55,687 bases of DNA. It comes from Candidatus Sulfotelmatobacter sp. Lineage in GTDB: Bacteria > Acidobacteriota > Terriglobia > Terriglobales > Acidobacteriaceae. Each line of letters starts with the position of its first letter. The stretch's first letter is position 1. Positions 42,345-50,601 of the stretch are shown here, one piece after another. A program made the translations under genes and the position numbers. Under the pieces are notes generated by a model. The model worked only from the letters and a program-made list of their open reading frames with translations. It was not told the origin of the DNA and ran no database searches. The stretch lies in contig JADGNQ010000024.1 in the NCBI GenBank assembly GCA_017883385.1, positions 1-55,687 on the forward strand, in the 5' to 3' direction.

Positions 42345-43811
42345 ATGCTAGACGCCAATCCTTCTCATCTCGACTTGCAGGCCATAGCTAAACAGATCAT
42401 GCAGAAGTATGGATTCGAGCCGGATTTTCCTCCCGAGATTCCGCAGCAACTCGCCAGCCTCAAGGATCATCCGCCACAAATTGCACCCGGAGTCGCCGTG
42501 CGCGACCTGCGCAACCTGCTCTGGTCGTCCATCGACAACGACACCTCGCGTGACTTGGATCAGATTGAGGTCGCCGAGCGCGCCTCGAATGGTGACGTGA
42601 AAGTTATGATCGGCATCGCCGACGTGGATGCCTTCGTCCCCAAGCAGACTCCCATCGATCAGCACGCCGCCCGCGAGACCACGACTGTTTATGCCGGAGT
42701 CCGCAACTTCCCCATGTTGCCCGAGGAGCTTTCCACTGGCGCAAGCTCGCTGCTCGAGAATCAGGATCGTCTGAGCGTCGTGATTGAATTTGTGGTCGAT
42801 TCCGCGGGCAGCCTCAAGTCGCCCGCTGTCTATCGCGCCATCGTCCGCAATAAGGCGCAGCTGCAATACAACTCTGTAGGCGCGTGGCTGGAAGGAAAGT
42901 CGCCTGCCCCTCCGAAGGTAGCTTCTTCCAGCGATTTGCAGGCGCAACTCAAACTACAAGATGAAGTCGCGCAGAAGCTGAAAGAGCAGCGCTTTCAGCA
43001 CGGCGCATTGAACCTGCAAACCGACGAAGTTCAACCTCTGATGCTCAACGAGCAGGTCATCGACGTGGTGAAGCAGCAGAAAACCCGCGCCACCGAGTTG
43101 ATTGAAGATTTCATGGTAGCTGCCAATGGCGTTGTGGCTCGCCTGCTCGAAAAGGTCTCATCCCTGCGCCGCATCGTGCGCACGCCGGAGCGCTGGGACC
43201 GCATCGTGCAACTGGCAGCGACCAAGAACGAGAAGCTTCCCGCACAGCCGGACTCCAAGGCGCTGAACGATTTTCTTCTCCGACGCAAGGCCGCCGATCC
43301 CGACCACTTCGCCGATCTTTCCTTGTCCGTGATCAAGCTCATCGGTCCCGGTGAATATGTTCTGGAGCGTGCGGGTGATGTCGCTCCCGGCCATTTCGGT
43401 CTCGCGGTTCAGGATTACACTCACTCCACCGCGCCCAACCGGCGCTTCGCCGACGTCGTCACCCAGCGACTGATTAAAGCAATGCTCGCTGGTCAGGGCA
43501 ATCCATACTCCGACGATGAGTTAACTGCCATCGCGGCCAACTGCACTCAGAAGGAAGACGCAGCCAAGAAAGTCGAACGGGAAATGTCCAAACGGCTGGC
43601 TGCAGTAGCCATGCAACACCGAATCGGAGAGGTGTTCGATGCCATCGTCACCGGTGTGACCGAGCACGGCACGTTCGTCCGCGTTCTTCAGCCCCACATC
43701 GAAGGGCTCCTTTCCCAGGGTCAGCAGGGACTCGATGTTGGCGACAAGTTGCGCGCCAAGCTCATCCGAACGGATGTGCAAAAGGGATACATCGACTTCG
43801 CCCGCGCCTAG
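42345..43811 (+). CDS. RNB-domain exoribonuclease (RNase II/R family)
   Basis: A 488-residue 3'-5' exoribonuclease. The RNB active-site segment reads SIDNDTSRDLDQIEVAE (Asp64, Asp70, Asp72, Gln73): three of the four metal-binding Asp of RNase II are kept and the last is Gln. FPMLPEELSTGASSLLENQDRLSVV and HSTAPNRRFADVVTQR are normal. A C-terminal S1-like domain (VFDAIVTGVTEHGTFVRV...GYIDFARA) binds RNA. It lacks the N-terminal cold-shock domains of RNase R. The start is ATG 42345, with GGGGA just upstream; 42318 would add nine residues. Confidence 0.9.
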   Translation: MLDANPSHLDLQAIAKQIMQKYGFEPDFPPEIPQQLASLKDHPPQIAPGVAVRDLRNLLWSSIDNDTSRDLDQIEVAERASNGDVKVMIGIADVDAFVPKQTPIDQHAARETTTVYAGVRNFPMLPEELSTGASSLLENQDRLSVVIEFVVDSAGSLKSPAVYRAIVRNKAQLQYNSVGAWLEGKSPAPPKVASSSDLQAQLKLQDEVAQKLKEQRFQHGALNLQTDEVQPLMLNEQVIDVVKQQKTRATELIEDFMVAANGVVARLLEKVSSLRRIVRTPERWDRIVQLAATKNEKLPAQPDSKALNDFLLRRKAADPDHFADLSLSVIKLIGPGEYVLERAGDVAPGHFGLAVQDYTHSTAPNRRFADVVTQRLIKAMLAGQGNPYSDDELTAIAANCTQKEDAAKKVEREMSKRLAAVAMQHRIGEVFDAIVTGVTEHGTFVRVLQPHIEGLLSQGQQGLDVGDKLRAKLIRTDVQKGYIDFARA

Positions 43812-43885
43812 GCTGGTCCAACCGTGTTCCGGGTCACCACAGGAGCCAATAGCCCCCTCTGGAAGCGCGGTCTAAGCTTGTAACA

Positions 43886-44596
43886 ATGAGTAGTGTGCGG
43901 ACAACTGTGGGCTGTAGTTCGCTCCGATGGCGCAGTCTCGTCTGCCTGCCCCTGATTGTGATTCTGCCCGTGTCGCTGCTCGCGGAGGACACAACAGCAG
44001 CGATGCTGCGCAGCAGCGGTGGTGCGCTTGTGAACAAGACCCTCGCGCCGCCATCCAGGGCACTCTTTCTCCACGACCTGATCGAGATTCAGAAGAATGC
44101 TGTGGCCCGGATCGAAGCCCCCGGCTCCACGGCGGATATCAATGCCGAGACGGTGGTCCAGTTCGAAGGCGACGAGTTGGTACTCGATCACGGCAGCGTC
44201 TCGGTAAACACCGCTCGCGTGTTGAGAGTGCGAGTGGGTTGTGTAACGGTCACGCCCGTGAATGCCGATTGGACTCACTACGACGTTACCGATATGGACG
44301 GCAAGGTTACGGTCTCGGCGCTCAAGAACGATGTGTATATCGACTCGCGCTCCAAGAAACCTGAGCAAGCCAAGCAACCCACGCACTCCGACCGGGTCAT
44401 CGTCCGGGAAGGCGAGCAGAAGTCTCGCGAAGAGAAATGCGGTGCGGCCCTCATGAAAGAGTCTGGCAGATTCGCGGGAAGAGGCGCGATCATGAATTCG
44501 CCATGGGCGATAGGAGCGGGCATCGTCGTAGTCGGTGTACTGGCGTGCCTGGGTCTCTGCCACGGCGACGACCCGATCAGCCCTTCCAAGCCTTAA
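43886..44596 (+). CDS. FecR-like exported/membrane protein
   Basis: A 236-residue protein with an N-terminal signal (LVCLPLIVILPVSLLA), a FecR-like beta segment (about 45-150: ALFLHDLIEIQKNAVARIEAPGSTADINAETVVQFEGDELVLDHGSVSV, interrupted by VRVGCVTVTPVNADWTHYDV), and a C-terminal membrane helix (WAIGAGIVVVGVLACLGLC). Such FecR-type beta repeats in acidobacteria occur without the usual sigma factor, and none is nearby. Function unknown. Confidence 0.72.
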   Translation: MSSVRTTVGCSSLRWRSLVCLPLIVILPVSLLAEDTTAAMLRSSGGALVNKTLAPPSRALFLHDLIEIQKNAVARIEAPGSTADINAETVVQFEGDELVLDHGSVSVNTARVLRVRVGCVTVTPVNADWTHYDVTDMDGKVTVSALKNDVYIDSRSKKPEQAKQPTHSDRVIVREGEQKSREEKCGAALMKESGRFAGRGAIMNSPWAIGAGIVVVGVLACLGLCHGDDPISPSKP

Positions 44597-44645
44597 CGTT
44601 CGGTGGGACAGCCGATGGCGACTGTCCCACGCGAGCGGCAGTACT

Positions 44646-45122
44646 CTATGCGGTCTTCTGCATTTTCTCCATGGCTTCGTCCATATTGTGCTTCATCTCA
44701 TCCATCGTCATGTCTTTGATGTGAGTGGCGATGGACCATTTGTGGCCGAAGGGATCCTTCAGCTTGCCGTAGCGGTCGCCCCAGAACTGGTCGGTGACCG
44801 GCATTTCAACCTGGGCACCAGCTTTCACGGCGCGATCAAAGGCGGCGTCGACGCCATCGATGTAGATGTGCAGGCCCATGCCTGCGCCGCCGGTGGACTG
44901 CGGGGACAGCGCGCCAAACTCGGGGTACTCGTCGCTCAGCATGATAATGGAGTCGCCGATCTTCAGTTCGGCATGCATGACTTTGCCGTCCGGGCCTTTC
45001 GCGATGCCTCTTTCCACCGCGCCGAACGCTTGTTTATAAAACTCAATGGCACGGACCGCATCGCGGACTGTGAGAAATGGCGTGAGGCTGTGGTAACCGT
45101 CGGGAATGGGTTTAACGGACAT
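44646..45122 (-). CDS. VOC/PhnB-like protein
   Basis: A 158-residue vicinal-oxygen-chelate fold protein of the PhnB/glyoxalase-like type: YHSLTPFLTVRDAVRAIEFYKQAFGA, VMHAELKIGDSIIMLSDE, WGDRYGKLKDPFGHKWSIATH. A C-terminal Met-rich helix (MTMDEMKHNMDEAMEKM) is extra. Proteins of this type include resistance and epoxidase-related enzymes, but most are uncharacterised. AGGAG stands 6 bases before the ATG. Confidence 0.9.
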   Translation of the reverse strand: MSVKPIPDGYHSLTPFLTVRDAVRAIEFYKQAFGAVERGIAKGPDGKVMHAELKIGDSIIMLSDEYPEFGALSPQSTGGAGMGLHIYIDGVDAAFDRAVKAGAQVEMPVTDQFWGDRYGKLKDPFGHKWSIATHIKDMTMDEMKHNMDEAMEKMQKTA

Positions 45123-45268
45123 AGGGTCTCCTCTTGGCGGAAATTCGCGGAGGAAAGTCTAACACCAAAAATGCGAAATGGATTGTCAAAGGAGTGTTAC
45201 AGGAGAGCTGGTATTGCAGGGCAGCAAACCACGGACACTGAGTTCGCACGGAGGGAAACCCAAGGCCG

Positions 45269-46165
45269 CTAAAAGAATCTGGTCACGCCCTCTTCCATAA
45301 CTACAACGCGGTCTTTGATTCCAGCGGAGCGGGCTTCCTGATCGAGCAATTGCAGGGGTTCGTCGACGGGTTCGTGCGACAGGCGGAAGGTGCCGTAGTG
45401 CATGGGGACCATCCAGCGGGACTTGAGGTCGAGGAATGCGCGCGTGGCGTCGGCGGGATTGGTGTGCACATTGCGGAACTGCGGCGGGTTGTAGGCGCCG
45501 ATGGGGAGCAGCGCGAGCTCGGGAGCAAGACGTCGTCCAATCTCGCTGAAGCCCGCGAAGTAAGCGGTATCGCCGGCGTGATACACCGAGTGTTTGCCAG
45601 CCTTCAGCACGTAGCCGCCGTAGCCGCGGTGCGAGTCTTTCAGAATGCGCGCGCCCCAGTGCCGCGAGGGCACATGAGTCACCGACAAGTTGCCTTGGCG
45701 TGAACTCTTCCACCAATCGAGTTCAATGATTTCGGAAAAGCCGAGATCAGAAACCAGATCGGAGACATGGGTCGGGACGATAATGACCGGCGCTTTTCCG
45801 CGGGCGCGCAGATTGTTTTGCACAATGGCGCGCAGCGACGGGCGATGAAGATGATCGAAGTGGGCGTGCGAAACCAGAACCAGATCGATGGCTGGCAGGT
45901 CAGCGATACGCAGGCCGGGCCGGCGCAGGCGTTTCAGCACGAACAGCCAGCGCGCGAAGTTGGGATCGATCATCACGTTCTGGCCGCCGATTTGCACGAA
46001 AAAGCTGGCATGGCCGATGAAGGTCACGCCGAGTTCGCCGTTGGTGACAAGGCGCGGTTTGTGAGTCTCACCGCAACGAGGAGTCACTGCAGAGCGCCGC
46101 ACCAGACGTCCGAACTGGGTGGCGCGCTTGCGAAGGGCCGGATTGCGAAGCGTTTGCTTGATCAT
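45269..46165 (-). CDS. MBL-fold hydrolase (UlaG/NAPE-PLD-like)
   Basis: A 298-residue metallo-beta-lactamase-fold enzyme. Basic N-terminus, then LGVTFIGHASFFVQIGGQNVMIDP, the zinc motif SHAHFDHLH, SRHWGAR, the Asp region YHAGDTAYFAGFSEIG, and PMHYGTFRL. This arrangement resembles NAPE-phospholipase D and lactonase-like enzymes rather than beta-lactamases. No signal peptide. The substrate is not evident. It is on its own between a VOC gene and a dehydrogenase gene. Confidence 0.9.
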   Translation of the reverse strand: MIKQTLRNPALRKRATQFGRLVRRSAVTPRCGETHKPRLVTNGELGVTFIGHASFFVQIGGQNVMIDPNFARWLFVLKRLRRPGLRIADLPAIDLVLVSHAHFDHLHRPSLRAIVQNNLRARGKAPVIIVPTHVSDLVSDLGFSEIIELDWWKSSRQGNLSVTHVPSRHWGARILKDSHRGYGGYVLKAGKHSVYHAGDTAYFAGFSEIGRRLAPELALLPIGAYNPPQFRNVHTNPADATRAFLDLKSRWMVPMHYGTFRLSHEPVDEPLQLLDQEARSAGIKDRVVVMEEGVTRFF

Positions 46166-46403
46166 CCCGCTACAAAGCCCGGAGTTCGACTGGACTTCAG
46201 CCTCAACTCTAATACTAGTCCTGATCGCCGCGGCGTGCTGAGTAACAAAGCGATGCGGCGACGGTTATTAAACTATGCGTTAATCTTAAGATGAACAAAA
46301 GGCTGGTGCGGCTGCTTTTTAGTTCTGTCCCGGTACGTCGGTAACTTTCCGTTTTAGCGGCCGATCCATCCACATCCGGACCCGCACAAAACTCCATCCT
46401 TGC
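46166..46403. other. Intergenic region
   Basis: Between divergent genes. I see no gene or clear repeat until the promoter at 46404. Confidence 0.4.
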
Positions 46404-46431
46404 TTGACCTTGATCGCACCCGTCATATCTA
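46404..46431 (+). promoter_or_regulatory. Sigma70-type promoter for the beta-hydroxyacid dehydrogenase gene
   Basis: TTGACC (46404-46409) and TATCTA (46426-46431) are separated by 16 bases, 55 bases before the ATG at 46487. Confidence 0.5.
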
Positions 46432-46486
46432 ATCCGAAAAACGTTCTTTTCTTGTTGGGTTCTTGAGGACGAAGGAGAAGTCACGA

Positions 46487-47368
46487 ATGCGAGTTGCGTT
46501 TCTGGGGTTGGGAATTATGGGCCACGCTATGGCGACGAACCTGGTCAAGGCGGGCCATGAAGTTACGGTGTGGAACCGCACGCCGGGCAAACTGGTGGAA
46601 GGTGCGGGGGTTGCTCCCACACCAGTCGCAGCAGCGCAGGGTGCGGAAGTGGTGTGGTTGTGTGTCTCCGACACGGAGGCCGTGCAAGAGGTTGTCTTCG
46701 GCAAGGATGGTGCTGAGGCATCGCTGGCGGAAGGCATGATCATCGCCGACTCGAGCACGATTTCTCCTTCGGCCACGGTGAAGTTTGCCGAACGCGCCGG
46801 CGCAAAGGGCGTAGCCTGGGTGGATGCGCCCATGACGGGATCGAAGATCGGTGCGCGGGATGGGACGCTGGTGTTTATCGTGGGGGGAGACGAAGGCCCG
46901 GTCGAACGGCTTAAGCCGCTATTTGCGGCGATGGGCAAGAAGATTTTCCGCATGGGCGAGACCAGCAAAGGGCAGGCAACGAAGCTCGCGATGAATCTGC
47001 AGATCGCGCTGATTTTCGAGGGCTTTGCCGAGGCGCTCACCTTGGCCACCAAGCTCGGAGTGGATACGCAGCAACTGCTGTCGCTGATCGAGGCCACAAT
47101 GGTGCGGTCGGGCGTGGTCGACTATAAGGGCCCGTTTATTCTGAATCGCGACTTCACGCCGAATTTTCCGCTACGGCTAATGCATAAAGACATCAAGCTG
47201 ACTCTCGAAGCCGCGAAAGAAGCGCGCGTGAAGCTTCCGGCACTTGAAACCGTGGAAGAAATCTATCAGATGGCGACCGAAGATGGACATCAGGACCTCG
47301 ATTACGCTGCCACACTGACGCTGCTGGAGAAATGGGCTGGCGTGCAGGTGAAGGGCAAAGCTGCGTAG
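46487..47368 (+). CDS. NAD(P)-dependent beta-hydroxyacid dehydrogenase
   Basis: A 293-residue enzyme of the 3-hydroxyisobutyrate dehydrogenase / glyoxylate-succinic semialdehyde reductase family. N-terminal Rossmann motif FLGLGIMGHAMATNLVKAGH, WNRTPGK (Arg suggests NADP), substrate motif DAPMTGSKIGARDGTLVFIVGG, and catalytic-Lys region GQATKLAMNL. The start is ATG 46487 with AAGGAG upstream; the in-frame start at 46463 precedes that site. It is followed 9 bases later by a 47-residue basic ORF. The exact substrate is uncertain. Confidence 0.92.
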   Translation: MRVAFLGLGIMGHAMATNLVKAGHEVTVWNRTPGKLVEGAGVAPTPVAAAQGAEVVWLCVSDTEAVQEVVFGKDGAEASLAEGMIIADSSTISPSATVKFAERAGAKGVAWVDAPMTGSKIGARDGTLVFIVGGDEGPVERLKPLFAAMGKKIFRMGETSKGQATKLAMNLQIALIFEGFAEALTLATKLGVDTQQLLSLIEATMVRSGVVDYKGPFILNRDFTPNFPLRLMHKDIKLTLEAAKEARVKLPALETVEEIYQMATEDGHQDLDYAATLTLLEKWAGVQVKGKAA

Positions 47369-47377
47369 GGCTGCCTT

Positions 47378-47521
47378 ATGCCGAAGAAGAGCACTGCGAA
47401 GAAGCGCATGCAGGGCAAGTCGTGCTTCAACTTCCGTGCGCCGGATGATGGACTGTTCGCGAAGCTCGGCGAACTGACCAAGGCCGGACTCGAGAAGTAC
47501 AGGGCCAAGAACTGGCTGTAA
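47378..47521 (+). CDS. Small basic protein (47 residues)
   Basis: ATG 47378 to TAA 47521 encodes 47 residues. The start is Lys/Arg-rich (MPKKSTAKKRMQGKSCF), the rest is compact and ends GLEKYRAKNWL. It sits 9 bases after the dehydrogenase stop, on the same strand. Codon use is ordinary coding. I recall no named family; a nucleic-acid- or ribosome-binding role is only suggested by charge. Confidence 0.6.
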   Translation: MPKKSTAKKRMQGKSCFNFRAPDDGLFAKLGELTKAGLEKYRAKNWL

Positions 47522-47672
47522 ACAGGACCTGAGAATACTCACTCGTTACCGCGGTAATCCCCAAAGAATCGCTATTACACAAGTATTACAGTCAGCCAAC
47601 CCTCCCCCTTGGTAGGTTAGCTATGGGGCTGATTGAACTCAAACGACCACGAAATGGGGACCTTCCTTGGAT

Positions 47673-48587
47673 ATGGAACTGCAAGATCTGGAAAGACCAC
47701 AAGCAGCAAAAGATGAAGTGAACTGGGTAACGGCGGCGTTCATGGCGGCGTTTCATGTCGGAGCTGTAGCCGCGCTCTTCTTCTTCACGTGGAAGGCTTT
47801 GTTTGTCGCAGTGTTCCTGTGGTGGGTTTCGGGCAGCCTCGGCATCGGGATGAGCTATCACCGACTGCTGACGCACCGGGGCTATAAGACTCCGAAGTGG
47901 GTGGAATATTTCCTGACCCTCTGTGCCACGCTCACCCTCGAAGGTGGGCCTATTTTCTGGGTGGCGACGCACCGCATTCACCATCAGTATTCCGATCAGG
48001 ACGGGGATCCGCATTCGCCGATCGACGGCAAGTGGTGGGCGCACATGGGATGGATTCTGATGGGCAAGTCGATGCACCATGACACGACGACGCTAGCCCG
48101 CTACGTTCCCGACCTTGCCAAAGACAAGTTCCACGTCTGGATCACAAAGTATCATTACGTTCCCATGATTGTGCTGGCAGCGATTCTGTTCGCCATCGGT
48201 GGAATGCCGTTCCTGATGTGGGGCATTTTCGTGCGCACAGTGGTTGGATTGCACGCGACCTGGCTGGTGAATTCGGCGACGCACTCCTGGGGTACACGGC
48301 GCTTCGCGACACGCGATCTCTCGACCAATAGCTGGTGGGTGGCACTGCTGACGTTTGGCGAGGGCTGGCACAATAATCATCATGCGCATCCCACGGCAGC
48401 GCAGCACGGGTTCAAGTGGTATGAAGTCGACATGAACTGGTACGGCATTTGGGCGCTGAAGACGCTGGGCTTGGCCTGGGACATCAAGCGAGTGAATCTC
48501 GACGAAGTCGAGCAAGGTCTGGTGCCTACGCCGAATGGTCGCTTGATCGCTGTAGCGATTCCTGAAGTCTCGGTTGCAGGAGACTAA
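47673..48587 (+). CDS. Acyl-CoA/fatty-acid desaturase
   Basis: A 304-residue integral-membrane di-iron desaturase of the delta-9/stearoyl-CoA type. The three histidine boxes are complete: HRLLTHR, HRIHHQ and HNNHH. Hydrophobic segments flank them. It probably introduces a cis double bond into acyl chains for membrane fluidity. ATG 47673 is the conservative start, but TTG 47667 has better spacing from GGGGA (47656-47660). A strong terminator follows at 48631. Confidence 0.92.
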   Translation: MELQDLERPQAAKDEVNWVTAAFMAAFHVGAVAALFFFTWKALFVAVFLWWVSGSLGIGMSYHRLLTHRGYKTPKWVEYFLTLCATLTLEGGPIFWVATHRIHHQYSDQDGDPHSPIDGKWWAHMGWILMGKSMHHDTTTLARYVPDLAKDKFHVWITKYHYVPMIVLAAILFAIGGMPFLMWGIFVRTVVGLHATWLVNSATHSWGTRRFATRDLSTNSWWVALLTFGEGWHNNHHAHPTAAQHGFKWYEVDMNWYGIWALKTLGLAWDIKRVNLDEVEQGLVPTPNGRLIAVAIPEVSVAGD

Positions 48588-48630
48588 GCAAGTCGTCCGT
48601 TGTGGAATTCACCCCTGTTGAGATTGAAAG

Positions 48631-48660
48631 ACCCGCCGGGAAACTCCTGGCGGGTTTTTT
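48631..48660 (+). terminator. Rho-independent terminator after the desaturase gene
   Basis: ACCCGCC and GGCGGGT form a 7-bp stem around CGGGAAACTCCT-type loop, followed by six T. It lies 43 bases after the desaturase stop. Confidence 0.88.
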
Positions 48661-48728
48661 GTTTGTGTGAACGGGTGTTGCCTCGGCATACGACTCCGGG
48701 ACTAGACCGCATGTGCAAACGCTTTGAT

Positions 48729-48926
48729 CTATACCCGGATGATCATGACTTCGGTGGCCTTGATCAGGGCCGCTGCGGTTTGCCCTTTCTTCAATTGCAT
48801 TTCACGCACTGCCCCTGACGTGATCAAAGATGTGATCAGCTGGCCTCCCACCGGGAGGATTGCAACTTCGCTGGTTGCATTCGAGCATTCGCAGGATGTG
48901 CGGGCATCGTTTGCAACGCGGTAGAA
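48729..48926 (-). pseudogene. Decayed TOBE/mop (molybdate-binding) domain
   Basis: The minus strand between a TGA (near 48927) and TAG (48729-48731) reads SNATSEVAILPVGGQLITSL, then ITSGAVREMQLKKGQTAAAL, then IKATEVMIIRV. This is the second two-thirds of a TOBE/mop domain, as in molybdate- and tungstate-binding proteins (typical pattern GAVN-EV-L---GG--I---IT---V--L-L--G----A-IKA--VM). The N-terminal SARN part is missing, and no ATG or GTG stands where a start is needed, so it is probably a remnant. It lies between the desaturase terminator and the histidine kinase gene. Confidence 0.62.
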
Positions 48927-48944
48927 TCAAACCGAAAGATTCCC

Positions 48945-49847
48945 ATGCGCATCACGAGCCGCCGCGGAACTATCGTTTTCTTTCTCTGCCTGGGGATTGG
49001 GCTGGTGGCGCTGGCTGTTGCCCTCAATGTTGGGTGGATCATCCTCAACTGGCGCGAAGGGGTGCTGCTGTTTTTCGGCATCGTGTTTTTTGCGCTGATC
49101 ATTGCGGGAATGGTGGTGAATACGATCTTTCTGGTGCGCGAGTTGCGGCGCAGCGAGCAGCACGACAGCTTTATTAACGCCGTTACCCACGAACTGAAAA
49201 CGCCGGTGGCATCGATCCGGCTGCACCTGGAAACCCTGCAGCGCCGGGAATTACCTGAAACGCAGAAGCAGGATTTCTACCGGCTGATGCTCAGCGATAC
49301 CGATCGCCTGACCGAGACAGTGGAGCAGGTTCTCCGCGCCGGCCGGGCGGGCGACAAGAAGACAGGGCGGGAAAAGGTTGAAGTGGATTTCGGCCAACTG
49401 GTCCGCGAGTGCATGGACGCTACTCGAACCCGTCATCACCTGCAACCTGAGGCGCTCCGGTATGTGGAGGCGTCGGGGAGCGGGTTGCTGGTGCGGGGAA
49501 GCGCGGAGGATCTGCGCACCGCGGTTTTCAATGTGCTGGACAACGCCATCAAGTACTCCGGCGACAGTGTCGACGTGCGAGTGCTGCTGGAGGCGCCAGA
49601 CGAAGACCGCATCGTGCTGCGCGTGCAGGATCAGGGTGTGGGGATTCCTCCCGATGACTTGAAGGCCATCTTCAAGCGCTTTTACCGGGTTACGCACCGT
49701 TCGCTGACGCACGTGAAGGGGACAGGGCTAGGCCTTTTTATCGTAAAGGCGATCGCGCAAAAGCACGGCGGCAAGGTGTTTGCCGAGAGCGAGGGGGAAG
49801 GGCAGGGAACTACGATCGTTCTGGAACTGCCGAGGTGGGCTGCATGA
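48945..49847 (+). CDS. Sensor histidine kinase
   Basis: A 300-residue membrane kinase with two helices (about 10-34 and 41-64) and almost no periplasmic loop, so it probably senses the membrane or a partner protein. The H-box is NAVTHELKTPVASIRLH (His82). N-box VLDNAIKYS, G1 DQGVGI, F-box FKRFYRV and G2 GTGLGL are complete. It overlaps the response regulator by 4 bases. An ABC-2 transporter converges on the far side of the pair. Confidence 0.95.
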   Translation: MRITSRRGTIVFFLCLGIGLVALAVALNVGWIILNWREGVLLFFGIVFFALIIAGMVVNTIFLVRELRRSEQHDSFINAVTHELKTPVASIRLHLETLQRRELPETQKQDFYRLMLSDTDRLTETVEQVLRAGRAGDKKTGREKVEVDFGQLVRECMDATRTRHHLQPEALRYVEASGSGLLVRGSAEDLRTAVFNVLDNAIKYSGDSVDVRVLLEAPDEDRIVLRVQDQGVGIPPDDLKAIFKRFYRVTHRSLTHVKGTGLGLFIVKAIAQKHGGKVFAESEGEGQGTTIVLELPRWAA

Positions 49848-50596
49848 GCCGGGTGCTGGTGGTCGAAGACGAAGCTCACCTGGCGCAGGGGTTGCGCTTC
49901 AACCTCGAAGCCGAAGGGTATGCGGCGGAAGTGGTTGGCGACGGTGAGGCGGCTACTGATCGTCTGCTCGAGAAGAAAGAGAATTTTGATGTAGTGGTGC
50001 TCGACATTATGCTGCCGGGGAAAGACGGGTTCAGCGTGGTGTCGGAGCTGCGCGCTGCGCGAAATTATGTGCCGGTGCTGATGCTGACGGCGCGTGGCCG
50101 TCCCGAGGATGTGCTGAAGGGGTTTGCCTCGGGGGCGGACGACTATCTGGCGAAGCCGTTCGATCTTTCGATCCTGCTGGCGCGCTTGCAGGGGTTGCTG
50201 CGCCGCAGCCAGTGGGTACAGGGAGGGAAAAGACCCGTGCCGAGCGAGACGCGAGCCGATGCGCGGGGTATCGAAGACTTCGGCACATTTTCATTTGACG
50301 GGAAGACGATCGACTTCGGTGCGCTCGAACTTCGGTCCGGAGACACTACGATTCATTTGACGTTAATGGAATCGGAACTCTTGAGGCATTTGGTGCGAAA
50401 CGATGGACACATCGTTTCGCGCAAGCAGATTCTGGAGGAAGTGTGGGGACTGCGCGAGGATACCGACACGCGCGCCATCGACAATTTCGTGGTGCGGTTG
50501 CGGCGGTACATTGAAGACGATCCGGCCAATCCTCAGCATCTGCTTACGGTGCGCGGCGTGGGGTACCGGTTCCTGGCGCGAGCAGAAAAGAAATAG
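49844..50596 (+). CDS. OmpR/PhoB-family response regulator
   Basis: A 250-residue regulator: receiver domain with acid pocket VEDE, phospho-acceptor Asp54 (VVLDIMLPG) and Lys in YLAKPFDL, then a linker and a winged-helix DNA-binding domain (LTLMESELLRHLVRNDGHIVSRKQILEEVWG...RAIDNFVVRLRRYIE...HLLTVRGVGYRFL). ATG 49844 overlaps the kinase TGA. It is the partner of that kinase. The stop is 5 bases from the convergent permease stop. Confidence 0.95.
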   Translation: MSRVLVVEDEAHLAQGLRFNLEAEGYAAEVVGDGEAATDRLLEKKENFDVVVLDIMLPGKDGFSVVSELRAARNYVPVLMLTARGRPEDVLKGFASGADDYLAKPFDLSILLARLQGLLRRSQWVQGGKRPVPSETRADARGIEDFGTFSFDGKTIDFGALELRSGDTTIHLTLMESELLRHLVRNDGHIVSRKQILEEVWGLREDTDTRAIDNFVVRLRRYIEDDPANPQHLLTVRGVGYRFLARAEKK

Positions 50597-50601
50597 GGCC
50601 C

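Noticed and set aside
44437-45272. Overlapping plus-strand frames across the VOC gene
   Set aside because: These are antisense to the VOC gene, which has intact family motifs and a ribosome site.
48724-48924. 66-codon plus-strand frame before the histidine kinase
   Set aside because: The opposite strand carries the TOBE-like remnant, which explains the openness; the plus-strand product has no recognisable features.
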